The notes beneath the pieces were generated by a model. It was not told the DNA's origin. It worked only from the letters and a program-made list of their open reading frames with translations, and made no database searches. Of a stretch of 23,064 nt of DNA, positions 1-7,979 are shown piece after piece. Each line of letters opens with the position of its first letter. Position 1 is the first letter of the stretch. The position numbers were made by a program, and so were the translations under genes. The DNA comes from UBA4717 sp002404395 (GTDB lineage: Bacteria; Bacillota; Clostridia; Oscillospirales; CAG-272): NCBI GenBank assembly GCA_937902275.1, contig CALFNW010000068.1:1-23064 (forward strand), read 5' to 3'.

Positions 1-49
1 CTTTCATTCCTATTTGTGCTGACGCTTTAGCGGCAGAATGGGGATTTTT

Positions 50-2230
50 ATGAAATACACACCGCTACCGGTGACCGATCGCATACTTGCATCGCGCGAG
101 CATGTAAAAACGCTCGTCGTAGGAAGCGAGAAAAATCCATATTCGGACGGAAATTACCGAATGTTCTGCACCGGCGACCGATTCATCACACTCGGATTTC
201 TCGAAGGCTTTGAAAAGCATAAATTTGCGCAGACGACAAAACTCCGCCGTTCGCTCGCTGAGGCGGAAGAACTCAAAGCGGCTGAACCTGTCATATATGA
301 AAACGATCTTCTCTGCGGACGCCTTTATCTTCCGCAAATGTCCGAAGATGAACAAAAGCGCTACAACAAACTCTGCGACGCGTTTGAAAGCTCACCGTTT
401 CCGCTCCACAGCCCGGGCGCACGGAAGGATCATATTGCGCTCGATTTCGGAAAACTGCTTTCGGTCGGCGTTCGGAACGTCATCGACGAACTTTATGAAA
501 AGCTTCGGAAATTCAATTCACGTCCCGACATCATGGATGTTGATTCATCGGTCGCTGAGAGCATAGAGTTCTGCCAATGCTGTATCTTTGAGCTTGAAGC
601 GCTCCTCGGTCTCGCCGACAGGTATTCCGAAAAAGCCGCAGCGCTCGCAGAAAAAGCGGTCGGCAAACGTCGCGACGAGCTTCTCCGCATGTCTGAGACT
701 ATAAAAAAAGTGCCGGCGGAACCGGCGGATAGCTTCTTTGAGGCAATTCAAAGCGTGCATTTCTTTCTGTCGAACCTTTTCGGGCTCTACCCTCTCGGAC
801 GGCCCGACAGATATCTGAACGACTTTTATGAAAGAGACATCGCGTCCGGAAAGCTGACCCGTCAAGAAGCGCAGGAGCTTATTGACTTCTTCTGCCTCGG
901 CGTTTCCGACCGCGTCTTCTCCCGCGCCGCCTGCGGATTCATGGTCGGCGGGCAGGACGAGAACGGAAAACTTATTGAAAACGAACTCACATATATGTTT
1001 TTGACCGCGCTTGAACACATAAAAATGTCCGACCCGAACGGTGCGCTGTCGGTAAACTCCAAGACCGGACGCGAGATAATAGAATACTCGGTCAGCATCC
1101 TCGCCAAAGGAGTCACGCACCCGGCGTTCTTCAACGACGATGTGATCGTTTCTTCGCTTGAAAAGCTCGGAATAGCCCGCTCGGAAGCTGTCGATTATAT
1201 TCACTCGACCTGTGCCGAGATCACGGTCTCCGGGCGTTCGAGAGGACACACGACGGCGGTGACGATAGATCTCCCGCGTCTGCTTGTCGAGACTGTCGCA
1301 GAAAACACCGATGTTGCCGGAAAAGACGAGCTGATACGTCTGTTCGGTGAGAAGATACGCGAAAAGCTCACCGACGGGGTCCGCAACTATGAGTTTAAAA
1401 TCCTCGAAGCCGACCGAAACGGAAACGAACCGATGCGCATCTGCTGCTTTATCGACGACTGCATGGAACACTGCCGCGGACTATACGGCGGCGGTGCAAA
1501 GTATGTTTTTATTCAACCGATATTCATAGGTTTTGCAACAGCGGTCGATTCGATCACAGCCGTGAACGAACTCTGCTTTATTCAGAAAAAGTTGACCGCA
1601 AGCGAATTTTTAAAAATCATAGCAGACGATTTTGAGGGAAATGAGCCGCTCAGACAGTATATAATCAACCGCCTTCCGCACTACGGAAACGACGACGGTC
1701 GTATAGACCCGATCGCGAAAACACTCGCCTCAATTATACGTGAGCTTTCTTACAGAAAGCTATCAGAAAACAAATTTCTGATCCCCGGTACATTCTCTTA
1801 TATAACCCATGCATCGCGCGGAGAGGCAATGGGCGCGACCTTTGACGGACGTAATAAAGGGAAAGCCTATTCCGATGGCTGCTGTCCGGTTCAGGGCCGC
1901 GACACAAGCGGTCCGACCGCGATGATAAATTCACTCACCGGATGGGATCAGTCGGATTTTCTCGCCGGAATGGTAGTGAACGTCAAATTCGCGAAACGCA
2001 CGTTCAACGCGAACAAACGTCACCTGCTTGTAACAATGGTAGAAACCTTCATGAAGCGCGGCGGTATTGAGATGCAAATAAACTCGGTAGACCGCAAAAC
2101 GCTTGAAGACGCAAGAATCCACCCGGAAGCACACCGCGATCTGATTGTCAGGATCGGCGGCTACAGCGATTATTTTGTCAGACTCTCACCGGCCTTGCAG
2201 CAGGAAGTCATAGAGAGGGCAGAATACTGA
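50..2230 (+). CDS. Glycyl-radical enzyme, pyruvate formate-lyase-like, substrate unknown
   Basis: Glycyl-radical enzymes use a backbone glycyl radical to make a cysteine thiyl radical that attacks the substrate in anaerobic cells. Seen here, numbering from the ATG at 50 (726 aa): a PFL-type barrel over most of the protein; the thiyl cysteine in STCAEITVSGRS (Cys388, with Glu390 as the likely CxE base); the C-terminal glycyl-radical domain with a DGR...DG..P..G.D..GPTA stretch near residues 599-624; and the glycyl loop VRIGGYSDYF with Gly704 before Tyr705. A single Cys and a CxE pattern point to the dehydratase/lyase type rather than true PFL, which has Cys-Cys. The residues after CAE do not match a subtype I can name. 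The start at 50 has GGGGA five bases upstream; an in-frame ATG at 38 has no ribosome site, and a TGA at 20-22 closes the frame. The radical-SAM activase is not in the window and may lie upstream. Confidence 0.9.
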   Translation: MKYTPLPVTDRILASREHVKTLVVGSEKNPYSDGNYRMFCTGDRFITLGFLEGFEKHKFAQTTKLRRSLAEAEELKAAEPVIYENDLLCGRLYLPQMSEDEQKRYNKLCDAFESSPFPLHSPGARKDHIALDFGKLLSVGVRNVIDELYEKLRKFNSRPDIMDVDSSVAESIEFCQCCIFELEALLGLADRYSEKAAALAEKAVGKRRDELLRMSETIKKVPAEPADSFFEAIQSVHFFLSNLFGLYPLGRPDRYLNDFYERDIASGKLTRQEAQELIDFFCLGVSDRVFSRAACGFMVGGQDENGKLIENELTYMFLTALEHIKMSDPNGALSVNSKTGREIIEYSVSILAKGVTHPAFFNDDVIVSSLEKLGIARSEAVDYIHSTCAEITVSGRSRGHTTAVTIDLPRLLVETVAENTDVAGKDELIRLFGEKIREKLTDGVRNYEFKILEADRNGNEPMRICCFIDDCMEHCRGLYGGGAKYVFIQPIFIGFATAVDSITAVNELCFIQKKLTASEFLKIIADDFEGNEPLRQYIINRLPHYGNDDGRIDPIAKTLASIIRELSYRKLSENKFLIPGTFSYITHASRGEAMGATFDGRNKGKAYSDGCCPVQGRDTSGPTAMINSLTGWDQSDFLAGMVVNVKFAKRTFNANKRHLLVTMVETFMKRGGIEMQINSVDRKTLEDARIHPEAHRDLIVRIGGYSDYFVRLSPALQQEVIERAEY

Positions 2231-2266
2231 TCGTCGGGTAAGCTTTAATATCCGACATTTTTGCTT

Positions 2267-2306
2267 GACGGCGGGAATATGATGTGTTATTCATATTTCC
2301 GCCGTC
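2267..2306. terminator. Long hairpin between convergent genes, possible bidirectional terminator
   Basis: Arms 2267-2282 and 2291-2306 pair over 16 positions with one G-U pair and an 8-nt loop. It lies between the stop of the glycyl-radical enzyme (2230, +) and the stop of the hydrolase (2339, -), the usual place for a shared terminator. Neither side has a strong T-tract, so efficiency and direction are uncertain. Confidence 0.55.
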
Positions 2307-2338
2307 TCTGAAATTTACACAATAATCGAACTGCCTCG

Positions 2339-3022
2339 TCAAACGGTTTTCAGAAAATCTTCGACTGCCCTATTAAATTCCGTCGGATTCTTATTCGCAA
2401 TAAAATGATTCCCTTTCACAAATTTCAATCTCGAATTCGGTATGCCTGCCGCAATTATTTTGGTGTGAGATTCTTTTATCATGTCTCTTGTTCCGCAGAT
2501 TACAAGCGTCGGCGCAGTAATTTTTGACAATTCATGCGGCTCGATATTCGGATCGTTCACCATCAAGCCGAGCATTTCCGCATTCTTTTCGGCTTCAGGC
2601 GATTTCTCGGCAAAGCGTTTCGCAATTTTGTATCCGATCTCAATCGGCAGCTGCACTGTCCGCTTTACTCCATCGGCATTCAGATTTCCGCCGTTAAGGA
2701 TCAATGCTTTTATCATTTCCGGGTGGCTCATTGCAAATTTCATAGCAATATTGGCTCCGTCGGAAAAACCAAGGATCACTGCATCCGAAATATTGTGCAG
2801 ATTCATAAAGTCATATAAATCGCGAGAAAATTGCTCAATGGTAAATTCCGCTTTGCCTCTCGGCGATTTACCGTGACCTCTTGTATCCAAAGCGATCACA
2901 CGATATTTGCTTCGGAAGTAATCGATCTGATTTTTGAAATAGGAACTGTCTTCGCCGTTTCCGTGTAAAAGGATAAGCGTTTCACCGTTTCCCTCTGTTT
3001 CATAAAATAATTCTATATCCAT
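2339..3022 (-). CDS. Alpha/beta-fold hydrolase
   Basis: This is a 227-residue single-domain alpha/beta hydrolase, probably cytoplasmic since no signal peptide is seen. Visible motifs are the oxyanion-hole HGNG at residues 20-23, the DTRGHGKS strand near 46-53, the nucleophile elbow GFSDG with Ser87, and the acid in CGTRD (Asp180). The catalytic histidine is in KGNHF (His206). The triad is complete, so it should be active as an esterase, lipase or C-C hydrolase; the substrate cannot be told. The start at 3022 is chosen because GGAG sits six bases upstream; in-frame ATGs at 3034 and 3043 lack this. It follows the nuclease-like gene by 69 bp on the same strand and may be the third gene of that operon, although a separate promoter cannot be excluded. 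Confidence 0.85.
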   Translation of the reverse strand: MDIELFYETEGNGETLILLHGNGEDSSYFKNQIDYFRSKYRVIALDTRGHGKSPRGKAEFTIEQFSRDLYDFMNLHNISDAVILGFSDGANIAMKFAMSHPEMIKALILNGGNLNADGVKRTVQLPIEIGYKIAKRFAEKSPEAEKNAEMLGLMVNDPNIEPHELSKITAPTLVICGTRDMIKESHTKIIAAGIPNSRLKFVKGNHFIANKNPTEFNRAVEDFLKTV

Positions 3023-3091
3023 TATGATCTCCATACCGCACAAGACGATCCCAAAGGCAAACGTGAAACTTGAAACTTTACTTGGTAAGGA

Positions 3092-5251
3092 TCACACTTC
3101 CTTCGACCGTTTAATGCTACCGAGCAGTTGACAGTATACGTCGTCACTGCCGTCAACGATATATATGGGCTCGGTTAAATAGTTAATAAACTCATCGGGC
3201 GAGTTGCTCACACTCAATATGGTATATATCTGTTGTGCGCTTCTGAACAATGTGTCAAAGAAAATCCGATCGGTATTTATATCTGATCTGCACATTTCGT
3301 TTACGGTATTTTTAAGTTCGTCGCTGAGCCTATTTAACTTATATAACTCATTCTCTCTGCTTTTATCATTTGCATGATATGAGGAAACAAGCAAGCTTTC
3401 CAATAACTTTTCACTGAATACCTTATTTGTTAAAAATAAGTATTCCTGAGCACAAGCACTGATACATATAATGCGTCTGTTATTCCAATTCAAACGATAT
3501 GTACCGAGCCTGCCTTTTCCGCCGACATCCTCTATAATAATTTTTCCGTTCTTCTTCAAACAATACTCATGCTTCAGGCATTGTATCTGAGCCTTTATCA
3601 TACCTTCGGCAAGACAGCGTAAAGTTTTCACATCATCGCCTTGTTCAAATGTTTCGGGCAAAGGTCTGCTTTTTATTTCAAAAAATACGATCTGCTTATC
3701 GGTTTCGATAAACAGGTCACATTCGTTCGTATTTGACTTATCAATTCTGTATTTCCCGCAATGATAAGGAATTTTTTTAAAGTCAAAAAATGATTTTATC
3801 ATATCTTCTGTTCTGTAACCCTTGTCCCGGTCAATGTTCAGCGGATAGAGGGGTTTCAATTTATGATATATCACTTCACAAAAAGCAAATCCGTTAAAGT
3901 AAGCCGATAATAAAAAGTAACTGTTATCTTCAAGCTTGACAAGCGGTCTCTCGTTATAATTTGTTTTTGCCAGAAATGAATCAAATCCGCAGTTCACCTC
4001 TTTGTAGTCAAGGCTAACGTCTGATAAAATGCGTCTTAAAGCTTTTTCCTTTATATTTGTTTTCCGCCGCAATTCATCAAAAGTATATGTCGCACAAATT
4101 CGCCTGTCATCCAATACAGTCTGGCAAAGCTTCATATATTCATCAAAAGTATAATCTGAGCAAGCGACATTTTTAAACAAAGGGGCATACACTTTTATCA
4201 AATAGCTGCGAACAAAATCCGGTCTGTATTGAGAAGGCGTGAACATTTTTTCAAAAGCGATATTTTTACTCAAGTACAACGGTATGGTTTCAAAGTCACA
4301 AAACAGATCCTCAAACACTGAATATGACTGCAAATTTAACACATTCAAATAATCGCTGCTGTCTTGAATTATTCTGCCAAACAGACTTTCAGCTCCGTTT
4401 TCCGTAAGGAGGACTGAGCGTTCGGTATTGATGTGCCTGATTCCTATATGTATCAGATAATTTAGCGGCACTCTCAACTTGTCAATTTTCATCGGAAATT
4501 GTTGTTTGTTCCGGTGGATCAAAAATCGGTCAATTTTGTTTTCAAACTTCGGAACAATATTTCCGACGAACAATCTTCTTAAAAAATCAACACCTCCGAA
4601 CATTGCCGCCAGCCGTCCGAGTTTGCTTTGAATCGCTTTATCGGTTTCATCGCTTAAAACGATTTCGCCGTTTATTATTTCATAGTCAATGCTGTACGCG
4701 CTTATAAGCCTATTCATGGATCTGATGATCTCCTGCGTTTCGATATCTTTTTTATCCCAACACCCTTTATCGGATAAATATAACAAAATCGCATTTTCAA
4801 ACAAGGCTTTCAATACATTATCATCCACGGAAAAATAATATACATTACCCAAATGGGCGTGCAGACATTCAAGTATGCAAATCGCCGTTTGATCGTCCGC
4901 ACCACGCAGTGCCTGCTCTATTCTCAAATGTTTTATCAGACTGACAAATACTCCTGAAGAAAACACCCTGCCGTCATTTTCCGAAATACTCACGTTTGAC
5001 CTGTCAAAATTTTTGTTATCCGCAGAACAATACTCAGATAATTCCCTGCACTTTTCGGCATAAAAATCTGCAAACCGTTTTTTGCAACGGCACAATTTAT
5101 TTCCGTCAATATCGGATTTCGGCAAATAGTTATCGTATAACTCTTGTAATATCGTGTTTTCATCCGAAGCTATCAATGACCTGCGTTGATCTATTACGCT
5201 AATCAAGCTTCTTTTCACGACGGAAAGATCGACTTTTATATCGGAAATCAT
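3092..5251 (-). CDS. Large uncharacterised protein with C-terminal PD-(D/E)XK nuclease-like core
   Basis: A 719-residue protein whose full family I do not recognise. Residues 480-560 carry the ordered elements of a PD-(D/E)XK nuclease: Glu482 in a helix (RTEDMIKSFF), Asp512 in NECDLFIE, then Glu525-x-Lys527 in VFFEIKSRP. A helix with Gln555/Gln557 (KAQIQCLKHEY) follows, like the Q motif in many such nucleases. The first ~470 residues look mixed alpha/beta with no signal peptide, membrane segment or P-loop. The last ~150 residues are mainly helical. The start codon overlaps the stop of the upstream EamA gene as ATGA (5248-5251), implying translational coupling. Base composition is much AT-richer than the glycyl-radical gene or the surface gene, suggesting acquisition. 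Possible roles are DNA defence, restriction-like activity or an inactive structural core. The nuclease call is an inference from motif spacing. Confidence 0.7.
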   Translation of the reverse strand: MISDIKVDLSVVKRSLISVIDQRRSLIASDENTILQELYDNYLPKSDIDGNKLCRCKKRFADFYAEKCRELSEYCSADNKNFDRSNVSISENDGRVFSSGVFVSLIKHLRIEQALRGADDQTAICILECLHAHLGNVYYFSVDDNVLKALFENAILLYLSDKGCWDKKDIETQEIIRSMNRLISAYSIDYEIINGEIVLSDETDKAIQSKLGRLAAMFGGVDFLRRLFVGNIVPKFENKIDRFLIHRNKQQFPMKIDKLRVPLNYLIHIGIRHINTERSVLLTENGAESLFGRIIQDSSDYLNVLNLQSYSVFEDLFCDFETIPLYLSKNIAFEKMFTPSQYRPDFVRSYLIKVYAPLFKNVACSDYTFDEYMKLCQTVLDDRRICATYTFDELRRKTNIKEKALRRILSDVSLDYKEVNCGFDSFLAKTNYNERPLVKLEDNSYFLLSAYFNGFAFCEVIYHKLKPLYPLNIDRDKGYRTEDMIKSFFDFKKIPYHCGKYRIDKSNTNECDLFIETDKQIVFFEIKSRPLPETFEQGDDVKTLRCLAEGMIKAQIQCLKHEYCLKKNGKIIIEDVGGKGRLGTYRLNWNNRRIICISACAQEYLFLTNKVFSEKLLESLLVSSYHANDKSRENELYKLNRLSDELKNTVNEMCRSDINTDRIFFDTLFRSAQQIYTILSVSNSPDEFINYLTEPIYIVDGSDDVYCQLLGSIKRSKEV

Positions 5252-6126
5252 TGTTTTTTCCCTGTTGCTTCGCTGACCAGAGCAGAACCTATAATCAATA
5301 TCGCTCCGACTATTCCGAGCAAAGACAACTTTTCACGCAGAACAACCGCGGAAAGCAAAAGTGCAAACACCGGATCAATATAGCTCAACACCGCAATAGA
5401 CTGCGCTTTAAGATTTTTCATACTGCCAAAATACATGGCATATGCAATACCCGTATGCACAACGCCGACAATAAAGATCATGACAACAGCCGTTCCGTTC
5501 AATGCGAGCTCAGTCACATTCTCAGTCATCAGCAAATACGGTATCATAATGATTGCAGCAGAAGCAAGTTGGATAATCGATTTTTCATAGACATCCTCTA
5601 CAACCGTCTTTTTGTTCAGAATCACAACAGCAGCATAAAGCGCGGCGGCGCCGATACCAAAGAGTATCCCCTTTATGTCCTGCGTTTGAAATTCACTGCC
5701 GCCTAAAACTCCGGATACAAAGACCATGCCGATGATAGCGGCGATTGAACAGAGCAGCTTTTTGAGCGTTAGCCTTTCGCCAAATACAAACGGAGAAAGC
5801 AATATAACGATAGTCGGCTGCATATAGTAGCACATAGTCGCTACTGCGACCGAGGTATAATTGTACGCTTCAAAGAGCAGCATCCAATTCAAGCCCATGA
5901 GCGCGCCGCTCACCGTCAGCAAAAGCAACTTTTTTACGTCAAGCTTTTGAAGCTTTCCGCCTTTTGCGAAAACTAAAGCAAGTAAAAACACACTTCCCAG
6001 AACGCCGCGAAACAGCGCGAGCATAGAGGACGAAAGCGTTATGTATCTGCGAAATATCCCCAGCGTGCCGAAAATCAGCATGGAGAACACAAGTTCAAAA
6101 TAAGATTTTGCTGTTTCTCTGTTCAT
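5248..6126 (-). CDS. EamA/DMT-family transporter
   Basis: A 292-residue integral membrane protein of the drug/metabolite transporter superfamily. Two tandem EamA repeats are visible (about residues 8-140 and 150-285), each of about five hydrophobic segments. The first repeat has the typical LFEAYNYTSVAVAT and MQPTIVILLSPFVFGERLT stretches; the second has the matching SMKNLKAQSIAVLSYIDP and LREKLSLLGIVGAILI. Members export or import amino acids, purines or other small metabolites, so the substrate is open. The start at 6126 has only a weak GGTG ribosome site about eight bases upstream. It is the first gene of the operon and is coupled by a 4-nt overlap to the nuclease-like gene, an unusual pairing. 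A TetR-like remnant lies just upstream on the same strand and may once have regulated it. Confidence 0.9.
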   Translation of the reverse strand: MNRETAKSYFELVFSMLIFGTLGIFRRYITLSSSMLALFRGVLGSVFLLALVFAKGGKLQKLDVKKLLLLTVSGALMGLNWMLLFEAYNYTSVAVATMCYYMQPTIVILLSPFVFGERLTLKKLLCSIAAIIGMVFVSGVLGGSEFQTQDIKGILFGIGAAALYAAVVILNKKTVVEDVYEKSIIQLASAAIIMIPYLLMTENVTELALNGTAVVMIFIVGVVHTGIAYAMYFGSMKNLKAQSIAVLSYIDPVFALLLSAVVLREKLSLLGIVGAILIIGSALVSEATGKKQ

Positions 6127-6297
6127 TTTTCACCACAAAATTTTTCATCTGTTTTTGATCTTACGTGAGGACTATAAAAAGATCTTTTCGTCTTTTTAGG
6201 CTGGTATATGTTCTCCTACGAAAAATCTTAAGCTTTCAAAGTTAAGAACGGATGCGAGTTGTTCGTTAAATCGGCGGTTGCACCGAGCAAAAAGCAT

Positions 6298-6636
6298 TCA
6301 CATATTTACATTTTTTATACAGCGTTGCATAACCGAAATAATATGCCCTATGCTGTCATTGCAATCTTCTTTCAACCATTCATCAATAATTGCCATCAGT
6401 CCGCTGATATGGAATTTCATCACATATTTTTGATCCTCCGGCGGCACTCCGAACCGATTCAAGATCGGTGTAAAGACATGGCAGTTTAATTTCTGATATG
6501 CATCTGTCATCCGCAGTGTCGATGTCTGTTCCACGGTGGCCTTAAAAATGCGCCGATGTTCCTTGATGTAGGTAAGATACGGAGTCAGATATTCCGGAGT
6601 GATGAGGTACAATTCGTCAAGCGGACGGTTCTGCAT
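6298..6636 (-). pseudogene. Headless TetR-family regulator (C-terminal ligand domain only)
   Basis: The reading frame from the ATG at 6636 gives about 112 residues resembling the C-terminal half of a TetR/AcrR regulator: ITPEYLTPYLTYIKEHRRIF, a GVPPEDQKYVMKFHISGLMAI segment split by one position, and a final helix IGHIISVMQRCI. The DNA-binding helix-turn-helix expected in the first ~60 residues is absent, because the tRNA-Leu terminator lies only ~70 bp upstream. The same frame runs open back through the tRNA but that part is not protein. Just upstream, a second frame reads MPYDTVEFLEK (from 6668) and would join this frame if the A-run at about 6637-6641 had one more base, so a frameshift may also be present. 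It could be a broken gene, or a short effector-binding protein. EamA lies 171 bp downstream. Confidence 0.6.
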
Positions 6637-6706
6637 TTTTCCAAAAACTCCACCGTATCGTATGGCATGAATGTCACAAATTCGTCGATGTAAATAGATA
6701 AAAAGT

Positions 6707-6742
6707 AAAATCGGCAAGTATTTTACAAAACTTGCCGATTTT
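6707..6742 (-). terminator. Rho-independent terminator of tRNA-Leu
   Basis: Read on the minus strand, AAAATCGGCAAG pairs perfectly with CTTGCCGATTTT (12 bp, 12-nt loop), followed by TTTTACTTTTT. It begins at the CCA end of the tRNA and separates it from the TetR remnant. Confidence 0.9.
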
Positions 6743-6828
6743 GGTGCGGGTAAAAGGACTTGAACCTTCACGAAGTTGCCCCCACTAGAACCTGAATCTA
6801 GCGCGTCTGCCAATTCCGCCATACCCGC
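6742..6828 (-). tRNA. tRNA-Leu (anticodon CAG)
   Basis: An 87-nt class II tRNA. The acceptor stem GCGGGTA pairs with TACCCGC and CCA is encoded. The anticodon stem CTAGA/TCTAG encloses the loop TTCAGGT with anticodon CAG, reading CUG. There is a long variable arm (GGGG-GCAA-CTTC pairing with two G-U) and the T-loop GGTTCAAGTCC. It has a consensus promoter upstream and a strong terminator downstream, so it appears to be a single-tRNA unit. Confidence 0.97.
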
Positions 6829-6832
6829 ATGT

Positions 6833-6863
6833 ATTTCGCGTCGAACTCATGCCGACGCGAAAT
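6833..6863 (-). repeat. 11-bp inverted repeat in the tRNA-Leu leader
   Basis: ATTTCGCGTCG (6833-6843) is exactly complementary to CGACGCGAAAT (6853-6863) across a 9-nt loop. It begins at the base next to the -10 box and ends four bases before the tRNA. It covers the expected transcription start, so it could act as an operator or as a 5'-leader hairpin removed by RNase P. Confidence 0.8.
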
Positions 6864-6892
6864 ATTATATCATAGTTTTTTGTTCTTGTCAA
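6864..6892 (-). promoter_or_regulatory. Consensus promoter of tRNA-Leu
   Basis: Perfect -35 TTGACA (6887-6892), a 17-bp spacer and perfect -10 TATAAT (6864-6869) on the minus strand, about 36 bp before the tRNA. This is as expected for a strong housekeeping-sigma stable-RNA promoter. Confidence 0.93.
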
Positions 6893-6982
6893 TCACTAAA
6901 AACGAATTTTTCGCGATTTCTGCGGAATTTCGCACCGTTTTTATTTTATTACACTGTAATTGCCGCTTAGAAAGCCTGCTTT

Positions 6983-7828
6983 TCACAGATCCTCGCGCGG
7001 AGTACCTATCACCGTGAGCGTTTTGCGTGCTTCAAGCTCATTGCGGTTTTTCACAAAATCCGCACTTGTCAGGTCGCGCGGACGTGTGAGCGTTTGTATC
7101 GGTGCTTTAAAACCAAGCTCGTATACAAGCGGCCCGGCATAACCGATCTCGTCAAGTGCATCCATAAGACGCACCCAATCGACCTTTCCCTCTCCCGGAA
7201 GCCAATGACGCTCATTTTTGAAATCATAATCCGAAACATGGGTGGTAACTATCCTGTCAGCAACCTTGCGCGCAAAATCCGACGGATCCTCCTTGAGCAG
7301 ATGGTTTGTATCAAAGCAAACTCTCAGGCGATTATCATCACGTATCAGCTCAAGCATTTCATCTGCGGTGTTACCGAGGCAGGTTCTCGGAAGATCCTCG
7401 ACCGCAATCACTCCGCCGAGTTTTTCCGCATGATCGGCAAGCTCGGAAAGCGACCGCTTTGAAGCGGCGAGCTTCGCGCTGCGCGTTTCCGGTTCATTCG
7501 GCTCTCCGCTTGGGTGGATCACGAATATTTTCATGCCCGCGTTTGCCGCACAGGTCATGCAGTTATTGTGATACAGCACACTTTTGCGTCTGAGTTCTTC
7601 GTCAAGCGACGAAATATCAAGCATTTCAAAAGGCGCAAACCTGAGATGATAGCTCCTAAGTTCAATACCGTACTTTGCCGAAAGCGCGCCGAGCCTGTCA
7701 TAATCGACATAGTCATAATTATCCGATTGGATCGGTGACAGCTCAATACAATCTATGCCGGCATCCTTCATTTCAGCAAAATCCCGTTCGCTGATCAATT
7801 CGTTACGCGAAAGTCCGACCTTTCTCAT
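6983..7828 (-). CDS. Sugar phosphate isomerase/epimerase (xylose isomerase-like TIM barrel)
   Basis: A 281-residue TIM-barrel protein of the AP-endonuclease-2/xylose-isomerase-like superfamily, which isomerises or epimerises sugars or polyols with a divalent metal. Candidate metal and substrate residues are in order: His61 (RSYHLRF), His105 (FVIHPSGEP), Glu144 (IAVEDLPRT), Asp173 and His176 (CFDTNHLL), His197 and Asp200 (THVSDYD), His208 (RHWLPGEGKVDW) and Glu237 (VYELGF). The set looks complete, so activity is likely. The HxxD...GxGxxD pattern matches the myo-inositol/IolE-like and related groups, but the substrate cannot be named. The ATG at 7828 is chosen because GGAGGA lies six bases before it; the frame extends to 7873 without such a site. 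It has its own promoter and is transcribed alone. Confidence 0.85.
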   Translation of the reverse strand: MRKVGLSRNELISERDFAEMKDAGIDCIELSPIQSDNYDYVDYDRLGALSAKYGIELRSYHLRFAPFEMLDISSLDEELRRKSVLYHNNCMTCAANAGMKIFVIHPSGEPNEPETRSAKLAASKRSLSELADHAEKLGGVIAVEDLPRTCLGNTADEMLELIRDDNRLRVCFDTNHLLKEDPSDFARKVADRIVTTHVSDYDFKNERHWLPGEGKVDWVRLMDALDEIGYAGPLVYELGFKAPIQTLTRPRDLTSADFVKNRNELEARKTLTVIGTPREDL

Positions 7829-7890
7829 AAGTATTCCTCCGTATAGTTTTATGTGATCGCGGTATATCCGCATACCCGACCTTCGGATTC

Positions 7891-7919
7891 ATTATACCAC
7901 CCCGTATGCTCAAATGCAA
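7891..7919 (-). promoter_or_regulatory. Promoter of the sugar isomerase gene
   Basis: Minus-strand -35-like TTGCAT (7914-7919), a 17-bp spacer and perfect -10 TATAAT (7891-7896) preceded by TGG, an extended -10. It lies about 60 bp upstream of the chosen start. Confidence 0.65.
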
Positions 7920-7948
7920 TAAACAATTGCAAAAAAATCTCAAAATAA

Positions 7949-7963
7949 ATAGTATTCAACTAT
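7949..7963 (-). terminator. Weak AT-rich hairpin after the MATE gene
   Basis: On the minus strand ATAGT-TGAAT-ACTAT forms a short 5-bp stem followed by TTATTTTGAGATTTTTTT-like sequence, 17 bp beyond the MATE stop. The stem is short and AT-rich, so this is only a possible terminator. Confidence 0.35.
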
Positions 7964-7979
7964 GCGACAGAAAGCGCTA

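Noticed and set aside
545..1471. 308-codon open frame on the minus strand
   Set aside because: It lies fully antisense to the glycyl-radical enzyme, which has intact catalytic motifs. The antisense product shows no domain.
6176..6197. AAAAAGA...TCTTTTT inverted repeat upstream of EamA as a terminator
   Set aside because: A purely AT-rich 7-bp stem with an 8-nt loop and no T-tract; it is too weak to call and likely by chance in this composition.
2231..6742. Direct repeat of the tRNA-Leu 3' end as an attachment site
   Set aside because: By eye no second copy of the T-arm/acceptor sequence was found in the window; only a short CGGGTAA match near 2234, which is chance level. No integrase is present.
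6637..6822. Coding region beginning MAELADALDSGSSGGNFVKV
   Set aside because: This is the well-known false translation of a tRNA-Leu gene. The sequence folds as a tRNA with its own promoter and terminator, so only the part below about 6636 was considered as protein.
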